Part shown: one piece after another, positions 59,213 through 64,000 of the stretch
Layout of the letters: every line of letters begins with the position of its first letter
Numbering within the stretch: the first letter of the stretch is position 1
Source of the DNA: JALZEG01 sp046263255
GTDB lineage: Bacteria; Actinomycetota; CADDZG01; WHSQ01
Reading direction: 5' to 3'
DNA length: 64,000 bases
Assembly (NCBI GenBank): GCA_046263255.1
Contig: JBHELD010000003.1
Location: 1 to 64,000 of the forward strand
The notes under the pieces: generated by a model
The model's input: the letters and a program-made list of their open reading frames with translations, nothing else
What the model was told of the DNA's origin: nothing
Databases searched by the model: none
Made by a program: the position numbers and the translations under genes

Positions 59213-61357
59213 GTGAGGGTGCGCAGGGGGTTTGCAGGAGCGATTGCGGGCGCGCTGGCCGCGGCGCTGGTCCCGGCGCCGGCGGTGGCGACCCCGGTCT
59301 GCACCGACGGCTACATGGGAGGGCCCCCGCAGGAGACCTGCGGGGGCCGCATCTTCCCCGAGGCCGCCGTGGCCCGCGCCTACGTCCAGCTCCTCCCCGA
59401 CCCGACCGGCTTCCGCGAGTACCAGCACGGGATCGAGTACCTCGCCGAGGCGTACCCCCGCTGGATCTCGGTCACGAAGCTCTCCTCGATCTACGAGGAC
59501 GACGCGGTGAGCGCGGGCGAGGACGACGCCCGCTCCTACGAGAAGGACGACACCGGCGACGGCCACGAGATCTGGGTCGTCAAGATCACCGACCACAGGA
59601 TCCCCGACCGCGGCAAGGAGACGCTGTTCTTCTCGCTGGCCGTCCACGGCAACGAGAGGGGCGGCCTCGAGGGAGGGCTGCGCGCCGCCGAGGACCTCGC
59701 CCGCGCCGCGGAGGAGGGGGGCACGATCGTCGACGGGATCGACAACTACGAGACGACGACCGGGCGCAAGCCGAAGTTCCACGAGCACGAGGTGCGCGAC
59801 GTGCTGAAGCGCGAGGCCGTGTACCTGGTCGACTTCAACCCCGACGGATGGGCGGTGGGCGACCACTACCACGAGCCGCCGCTCCCGTACCAGCGGGGCA
59901 ACGGCATGGGCACCGACCTCAACCGGCAGATGCCGACGGTCGGGAGGCTCAACGAGAGCCGCAACCCGCTCCAGGAGAGCGAGATGTACTACGGGCACAG
60001 GTTCATGCACCGGGTCGCGTCCGAGGGGATCAACGGGCGCATGGCATACGGCGCCGACGTGCACGGGGAGCTCACGTCGAACGCGTACGTCGACATCATG
60101 TACCCCGCCGGGCAATTCGACTCCGTCGACCACCGCCGCCTTATGGCGATCGCCGAGCGCACGAAGTCGGTGATCGACGCGACCCTCTACCAGGGGATCG
60201 TCGACCAGATCGAGAACGCCAGCGGGGGCAACAGCGGGTCGCCCGACCAGGACGTGCCGACGAAGCCCGCTCATTGGGCGACGGTGTGGGACACGCTCGG
60301 CTACACCGACACCGGGTTCATCGGCGACTACCTCGCCACCGACCTCGGCGTCACGGGGATGGACTACGAGATCTTCCTCAACCACACCGTCCCGGACAAG
60401 AGCTGGAACGTCTACCTCCAGGAGAACCACATCAACGCGACGCGGGCGATCATCAAGACCGCGATGGCGTACGCGCTCTACCAGAGCAGCGAGTTCAACG
60501 CCCGCAACGTCGCGGTCGACCCGAAGGGGACCGCCGGCTACGTGTTCGACCCGAAGCCGGTCACCGACCGCGACCGCAACGGCGCCGGGACGCTGCCGGG
60601 GCCGGGCAAGGACGGCATCGGCGCCGACGGCGAGCGCGTCCGCCAGCGCCACTACCGCGCGACGAACATGAGGTGGTTCGCCGACACGTCCCGGCTGATG
60701 CACGAGCCCTTCGTCCCCGTGAGCACGCGCAGGATCGCCCGGGGGCGCGACTACCTGAACCGCCTGGACACGCTCGTCGTCGCCGACCGCGCCCGCCCGC
60801 GCGACCGCAAGGGGAGGGTCGCGTCGCCGAAGACGTACTTCCGGAACATCGAGAGGTGGGTCAGGAGGGGCGGCAACCTCGTCCTGACCGACCGGGCGCT
60901 GCGGGTCCTCCACAAGATCGGCGTCGTCGAGCAGGGCGCGGTGCGGAACGTGAAGGTCTACCAGCCGTACGCCGACATCCAGGACTTCGACCACCCGATG
61001 GTCGCGGGGCTGCGGCCCAACGCCCGCCAGCTCGTCGAGGCCGCGATCCTCGGCTACTGCATCGGCGGCCAGTGCTCGCCCATGACGGTGGTCGACGAGG
61101 TCGCGTTCACCGGCGCCGGCGGGCGCGTCGTGGGGACGACGGGGGACGGCCAGGTGAGCATCGGCGAGCTCGAGCTCGGCAGGGGCCGGATCCGCATCGT
61201 CGGCGGAGCCCTGCCGCGGCCGACCGAGGAGTACGACCATCGTTACGGGTTGCGGGACTACGCGCTGACGTACTCGGGGCTCTACGTGATGGAGAACTCG
61301 ATCGTCCACGACGTCCCGCACCTGGGCCGCTCGGCGAGGCTGGAGCGGACCCTGTAG
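59213..61357 (+). CDS. Secreted M14-family zinc carboxypeptidase-like protein
   Basis: A 714-residue exported protein. Signal peptide about 1-27. The M14 zinc site appears as AVHGNERGG (His and Glu) with the third ligand in GADVHGEL; GTDLNRQMPT gives the substrate Arg region. A C-terminal domain of about 250 residues includes a GATase-like NLVLTDRALRVLHKIG section. GGGGAGG precedes the GTG. Substrate unknown. Confidence 0.87.
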   Translation: MRVRRGFAGAIAGALAAALVPAPAVATPVCTDGYMGGPPQETCGGRIFPEAAVARAYVQLLPDPTGFREYQHGIEYLAEAYPRWISVTKLSSIYEDDAVSAGEDDARSYEKDDTGDGHEIWVVKITDHRIPDRGKETLFFSLAVHGNERGGLEGGLRAAEDLARAAEEGGTIVDGIDNYETTTGRKPKFHEHEVRDVLKREAVYLVDFNPDGWAVGDHYHEPPLPYQRGNGMGTDLNRQMPTVGRLNESRNPLQESEMYYGHRFMHRVASEGINGRMAYGADVHGELTSNAYVDIMYPAGQFDSVDHRRLMAIAERTKSVIDATLYQGIVDQIENASGGNSGSPDQDVPTKPAHWATVWDTLGYTDTGFIGDYLATDLGVTGMDYEIFLNHTVPDKSWNVYLQENHINATRAIIKTAMAYALYQSSEFNARNVAVDPKGTAGYVFDPKPVTDRDRNGAGTLPGPGKDGIGADGERVRQRHYRATNMRWFADTSRLMHEPFVPVSTRRIARGRDYLNRLDTLVVADRARPRDRKGRVASPKTYFRNIERWVRRGGNLVLTDRALRVLHKIGVVEQGAVRNVKVYQPYADIQDFDHPMVAGLRPNARQLVEAAILGYCIGGQCSPMTVVDEVAFTGAGGRVVGTTGDGQVSIGELELGRGRIRIVGGALPRPTEEYDHRYGLRDYALTYSGLYVMENSIVHDVPHLGRSARLERTL

Positions 61358-61442
61358 GGGCGATTCGGGCATTTCGGCAGGAACGGGACAGGCGGCCGAG
61401 AACCGTTCGCGCGTCTGGAACCCGAATCCCGGAGGTGGGGAC

Positions 61443-61616
61443 ATGAAGCTGAAGGCAATGCTGGTCGCGGGCGCCCTGGCGGCGGGGCTGCTGGGCGCGG
61501 CGGCACCGGCGTCGGCGTCGGCGTCGGCGGCGCCGGCCCACCCGTGCCACGAGTACCACCCGCTCCACCAGCCCGTGGAGTGGACGATCTGCATGTGGTA
61601 CTACCTGACGAAGTAG
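61443..61616 (+). CDS. Small secreted peptide, 57 residues
   Basis: MKLKAMLVAGALAAGLLGAAAP is a signal peptide followed by an SASASA cleavage zone. The mature part has about 27 residues: HPCHEYHPLHQPVEW, then TICMWYYLTK, with two Cys and four His. GGAGGTGGGG lies seven bases before the ATG. It follows the M14 gene by 85 bases. Function unknown; a metal-binding or disulfide-closed peptide is possible. Confidence 0.65.
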   Translation: MKLKAMLVAGALAAGLLGAAAPASASASAAPAHPCHEYHPLHQPVEWTICMWYYLTK

Positions 61617-61695
61617 CCAGAAGTTTACATAGCGTGCATTATGGGGGCTGCGGCCCGGCGTACGCGCCGCCGGCGCCGGCCGGTCCACCAGGCGC

Positions 61696-61741
61696 TGTCT
61701 GAGGTGGGTCAGACACGGCCGGCATGTCTGTCGTGTCTGAC
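61696..61741. repeat. Nested TGTCTGA inverted repeats
   Basis: TGTCTGA (61696-61702) pairs with TCAGACA (61709-61715); GTCAGACACG (61708-61717) also pairs perfectly with CGTGTCTGAC (61732-61741). The two foldings compete. It sits between the convergent ends of the peptide gene and the mannosyltransferase gene. It could be a terminator-like switch or a REP-type element. Confidence 0.55.
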
Positions 61742-61766
61742 TCGTCTCGGGAGGTGGGTGTGGCGG

Positions 61767-62501
61767 CTACGAGCGCCGCCCCCCGAAGCGGTCCCGCAGC
61801 CCCCAGCGCGTCACCTGGGCCAGCGCCTCGACCACGATCCGGCGGCTCATCTTCGACTTCCCCGCGACGCGCTCGGTGAACACGATCGGGACCTCCGCGA
61901 TCGTGCCGCCCCGCTGCCACACGCGGCGCGTCATCTCGATCTGGAACCCGTACCCTTCGGTGCGCACCGTCGACAGGTCCTCGGCCCCGAGCGTCGCGGC
62001 CCGATAGGCGCGGAACCCCGCGGTCGAGTCCTTCACGGGGTACCCGAGCCACGCGCGGGCGTAGAGGTTCCCGGCCGCCGACAGGGCGCGTCGCAGCGGC
62101 CCCCAGTTCTCCGTGGCGCCCCCGGCGACGTAGCGCGACCCGATCGCGAGGTCCGCGCCCGACTCGAGCCGGTGCAGCAGCCGCGGGACGTCGGCGGGAT
62201 CGTGCGAGAGGTCGGCGTCCATCTCGACCACGGCCCAGTAGCCGCGCTCGAGCGCCCAGCGGAACCCGGCGACGTACGCCGTCCCGAGGCCCTGCTTGTG
62301 CGAGCGTTCGACGAGGTGGATCGAGTGGGGGCCCTGCGCGAGGTGCTTCACGTGCTCCGCGGTCCCGTCGGGGGATCCGTCGTCGACCACGAGCAGCTCG
62401 ACGCGGTCGCCCGCGGCCTCGAACAGCCGGCGCGCGACCTCGCCGATGCTGTCCCGCTCGTTGTACGTCGGAACGATCACGAGCGCACGAGAAGAGGCCA
62501 T
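61767..62501 (-). CDS. Polyprenol-phosphate mannosyltransferase (Ppm1/DPM-like)
   Basis: A 244-residue GT2 enzyme. IVPTYNERDSI, VVDDGSPDGTAE, and the DxD-type MDADLSHDP near residue 94 are intact. STAGFRAYR and the C-terminal GKSKMSRRIVVEAL match the dolichol-phosphate mannose synthase family. It would make polyprenyl-phosphate-mannose. ATG 62501 lies six bases after TACGGT (plus-strand 62508-62513). Confidence 0.92.
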   Translation of the reverse strand: MASSRALVIVPTYNERDSIGEVARRLFEAAGDRVELLVVDDGSPDGTAEHVKHLAQGPHSIHLVERSHKQGLGTAYVAGFRWALERGYWAVVEMDADLSHDPADVPRLLHRLESGADLAIGSRYVAGGATENWGPLRRALSAAGNLYARAWLGYPVKDSTAGFRAYRAATLGAEDLSTVRTEGYGFQIEMTRRVWQRGGTIAEVPIVFTERVAGKSKMSRRIVVEALAQVTRWGLRDRFGGRRS

Positions 62502-62559
62502 GCGTGCACCGTACCCGCGGCGCTAGCGGGCGACGGTTATACGCAGTCGATCTGTTCCG

Positions 62560-62582
62560 GCGACTGCGCTAAACGCAGTCGC
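62560..62582 (-). terminator. 9-bp hairpin over the 3' end of the DUF4193 gene
   Basis: GCGACTGCG (62560-62568) pairs perfectly with CGCAGTCGC (62574-62582), with a 5-base loop that contains the DUF4193 stop codon. A third CGCAGTCG copy is at 62542. No T-run is present. Confidence 0.4.
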
Positions 62583-62937
62583 GACAAAGGCCACGCTCGG
62601 CGTCGGCGAGCTGGACCCGCGCCTTCACGAGCCGGCAGTGGTTGCAGACGAACTCCTGACGGTCCTTCAGCGGGATGACCCGGGCAGGGATCGGCTCGAG
62701 CGGCGGGATCGTGTCCGGCTCGGACGACAGCCCCATGAGGTCGTCCTCGTCCTCGGCCTCGTCGGTCCCCCGCCGCGCCGCGGCGCGCTGCGCGAGCAGC
62801 TCCTCCAGGCTGGACTCGTCCTCCTCGTCCTCGTCGTCGGATCCGGCGAGCGCGACGCCTTCGTCGTCGTCACCCTCGAGCTCGTCGTCTTCGAGCTCTT
62901 CTTCGTTGTTCTCGATCTCGTCGTCGTCGGCGAACAC
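62569..62937 (-). CDS. DUF4193 family acidic zinc-finger-like protein
   Basis: A 122-residue protein. The first 75 residues are dominated by Asp and Glu. The C-terminus has CNHCRLVKARVQLADAERGLCRDCV, with two CxxC pairs. DUF4193 is an actinobacterial family of unknown function. GAAGGAG precedes the GTG start at 62937. Confidence 0.88.
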   Translation of the reverse strand: MFADDDEIENNEEELEDDELEGDDDEGVALAGSDDEDEEDESSLEELLAQRAAARRGTDEAEDEDDLMGLSSEPDTIPPLEPIPARVIPLKDRQEFVCNHCRLVKARVQLADAERGLCRDCV

Positions 62938-63559
62938 CTACCGCCACTCCTTCGCAGCCCTGTTCGTGGAAACGAGAAACCTAACCCGGGGGTTCTATTC
63001 CCGTAGGACGAAGACGCAAGCACGAAAGTTGCGGGCGGCGGGAGAGGGAAGCCCGAAAGAGAAAGGCCCGAGTAACCGGAGGGGCCGCTCGGTAGCCGGC
63101 CGTGACCGGTTATTGGAGCGTTGTCCTCGAGCCACTCGGGCCTCTCAGCCGGGTCCCAAAGCGACCGGGCAACGACCCAGTGGCTTTGGGGCCAATCTCA
63201 ATGTCCCAAGCAACCGCCCGGCTGGAGCCGCCGCCTCGGGCGACCGGCGAGCCGGTCCCCCGCTCCCCTGCCGGCCGGTCCGCTCCGAAGAGCTTTCCCG
63301 CCGGCGGGGTCGGCACCTTCCTTGCGGTTGGTGCCGGCGGCGCCCGGCCGTTTGACTGCTTGGGACAGGTCGGACCATAGGGCCTTCCCAAACGCCGGTC
63401 AATACCACGCGGACAAGAAGTGCCCAGGCCGCGAAAGTTTCGCGTTCTCGACAGGTTTCGGCGGGTTCGTCCCACAGCTTCTGCACATGTTCTTTGGGCC
63501 GGCATCCGCGCGTCCGGCGCGCTTGCCGAAAGCGCGGCGAGCAGCGAGCATGCGGGGTC
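62938..63559 (+). ncRNA. Gene-free stretch with strong nested inverted repeats, candidate structured RNA
   Basis: No convincing protein is encoded in 622 bases. Stems seen: 63152-63162 with 63183-63193 (11 bp, one G-U), an outer stem 63203-63212 with 63357-63366 (10 bp perfect), and inside it 63242-63248 with 63251-63257 and 63311-63317 with 63330-63336. A GC hairpin CGCGAAA/TTTCGCG is near 63430. It does not match the conserved cores of RNase P RNA, tmRNA, T-box or cobalamin riboswitch that I know. Strand is uncertain. Confidence 0.35.
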
Positions 63560-63919
63560 ATGAGGACCCACCAGATCGAGTGCACCGCGACGACGAAGAC
63601 CCCGCTCGACTTCGTCGACATCACCGACGAGGTCCAGCAGGCCCTGACCTCGTCGGGCATCGAGTCGGGACAGGTGACGGTCTTCGCCCCGCACCGCGAC
63701 TGCGCCATACTCATCAACGAGCGCGAGTCGGGGCTGCATACCGACATTCGCACGACGCTCGAGCGCCTCGGCGGCAAGCGGACGGTCGTCGGTTCCAAGT
63801 CGGTCGTCCTGCCGGCGATGGAAGGCGAGCTGCGGCTCGGGCAATGGCAGCGGGTGCTGCTCCTCGAGCTCGATCACGCACAGGACCGGTCGATCATCGT
63901 TCAGATCGTGGGTGAGTAG
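63560..63919 (+). CDS. yjbQ: YjbQ/UPF0047 family protein
   Basis: A 119-residue protein. Family features: DITDEVQQALTSSGIESGQVTVFAPHRDCAILINE and EGELRLGQWQRVLLLELDHAQDRSIIVQIVGE. Some members have weak thiamine-phosphate synthase activity; the real role is not settled. The usual second conserved His motif appears replaced (FAPHRDCA instead of FxPHTTAA). It is followed two bases later by proS. Confidence 0.85.
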   Translation: MRTHQIECTATTKTPLDFVDITDEVQQALTSSGIESGQVTVFAPHRDCAILINERESGLHTDIRTTLERLGGKRTVVGSKSVVLPAMEGELRLGQWQRVLLLELDHAQDRSIIVQIVGE

Positions 63920-63921
63920 GG

Positions 63922-64000
63922 ATGGCGAAAGAGAGCCGGTTCCCCCGGCAGGAAGACGACTTCCCCGGCTGGTACCAGGAGGTCGTGAAACAGTCCGGCA
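63922..64000 (+). CDS. proS: Prolyl-tRNA synthetase, N-terminal fragment (cut by window end)
   Basis: Only 26 residues are in the window: MAKESRFPRQEDDFPGWYQE, then VVKQSG. The E-D-F-x-x-WY-x-EVV pattern is the start of archaeal/eukaryote-type (type 3) prolyl-tRNA synthetases. The rest lies beyond 64000. Adjacent to yjbQ, probably co-transcribed. Confidence 0.75.
   Translation, partial: MAKESRFPRQEDDFPGWYQEVVKQSG

Noticed and set aside
62542..62589. Octamer-like repeat near the DUF4193 3' end
   Set aside because: Two CGCAGTCG copies are 32 bases apart, but the intervening octamers do not fit the consensus; a simple hairpin explains the pattern.
63150..63200. Cobalamin riboswitch (CCAGTGGC resembles a reversed B12 box)
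   Set aside because: The other conserved B12 elements are absent on either strand, and no cobalamin gene follows.
63121..63915. A 264-codon reading frame over the non-coding stretch and yjbQ
   Set aside because: Its sequence is repetitive Arg/Pro/Ala without domain signal, and it overlaps yjbQ in another frame.

Overview
The window is about 64 kb of very GC-rich DNA with densely packed genes, many joined by ATGA or GTGA overlaps, and it reads as a chromosome segment of a deep-branching member of the Actinomycetota. Several things support this. The run HAD phosphatase, 57-residue protein, tlyA, nadK, recN, steA, MctB-like protein, pyrG, xerD, parA, scpA, scpB, rluB, cmk, der follows the order of Mycobacterium tuberculosis Rv1692 to Rv1713. 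The run gcvH, FHA protein, MerR (FtsR type), DUF151, second MerR, glycine dehydrogenase follows Rv1826 to Rv1832. DUF4193 and MctB (DUF3186) families are actinobacterial. I cannot fix the class from sequence alone. I see no phage, insertion sequence or CRISPR array.

Layout. 0-0.45 kb: 3' end of a 23S rRNA, a 5S rRNA and its terminator. 0.5-4.1 kb: TPR protein, acetyltransferase, metallo-beta-lactamase fold protein, diacylglycerol-kinase-like protein, NAD-binding fragment. 4.1-10.7 kb (minus strand): a branched-chain amino acid type ABC transporter, livF-livG-livM-livH plus a lipoprotein binding protein that carries a frameshift, headed by a secreted, membrane-anchored protein of unknown role. 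10.8-15.3 kb: small membrane protein, a 71-bp tandem repeat block, DUF1015, HAD phosphatase, rhomboid protease, helical protein. 15.3-28.4 kb: a long plus-strand run from tlyA to pyrG, including cell division (steA, MctB-like) and envelope genes (murJ, glycosyltransferase, an alkaline-phosphatase-like membrane protein, a PNPT-type transferase). 28.5-32.1 kb: alanine dehydrogenase, xerD, DksA-like protein, phosphopentomutase. 32.2-38 kb: parA with a small ribbon-helix-helix-like partner, M50 protease, trpS, scpAB, rluB, aroH. 38-42.5 kb: tyrA, aroA, cmk, der, then tRNA-Pro(GGG). 42.6-45.7 kb: pgsA and a sugar-nucleotide transferase fused to a degenerate phosphomutase. 45.8-54.9 kb: the glycine cleavage system (gcvH, gcvT, gcvPA, gcvPB) interleaved with a GarA-like FHA protein, two MerR regulators, a D-Ala-D-Ala carboxypeptidase, hpt, a DUF151 nuclease and a PD-(D/E)XK-like protein. 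55-61.6 kb: a block of secreted proteins (two-domain multicopper oxidase, cupredoxin/beta-helix fusion, metallophosphoesterase, M14 peptidase, a 57-residue peptide). 61.7-64 kb: polyprenol-phosphate mannosyltransferase, DUF4193, a strongly structured non-coding stretch, yjbQ, and the start of proS.

The strongest unexplained signal is a set of eight arrays of an 8-bp phased repeat (consensus ACWWGTCG, 5 to 7 units each). I see them only between 32.1 and 52.1 kb: just before parA, inside the small gene after parA, and upstream of scpA, aroH, aroA, gcvH, the carboxypeptidase gene and gcvPA. The protein after parA has an N-terminal PGADELFR motif and a ribbon-helix-helix-like end. Proteins of that fold, such as plasmid ParG, bind tetramer boxes at 8-bp spacing. 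I therefore propose an undescribed ParA/ribbon-helix-helix segregation-like system with distributed sites next to the condensin genes scpAB. This is a hypothesis. Two other signals deserve attention: an in-frame TGA replacing a zinc-ribbon cysteine in the GarA-like gene, and a recurrent -10 box six bases upstream of start codons that suggests many leaderless transcripts.
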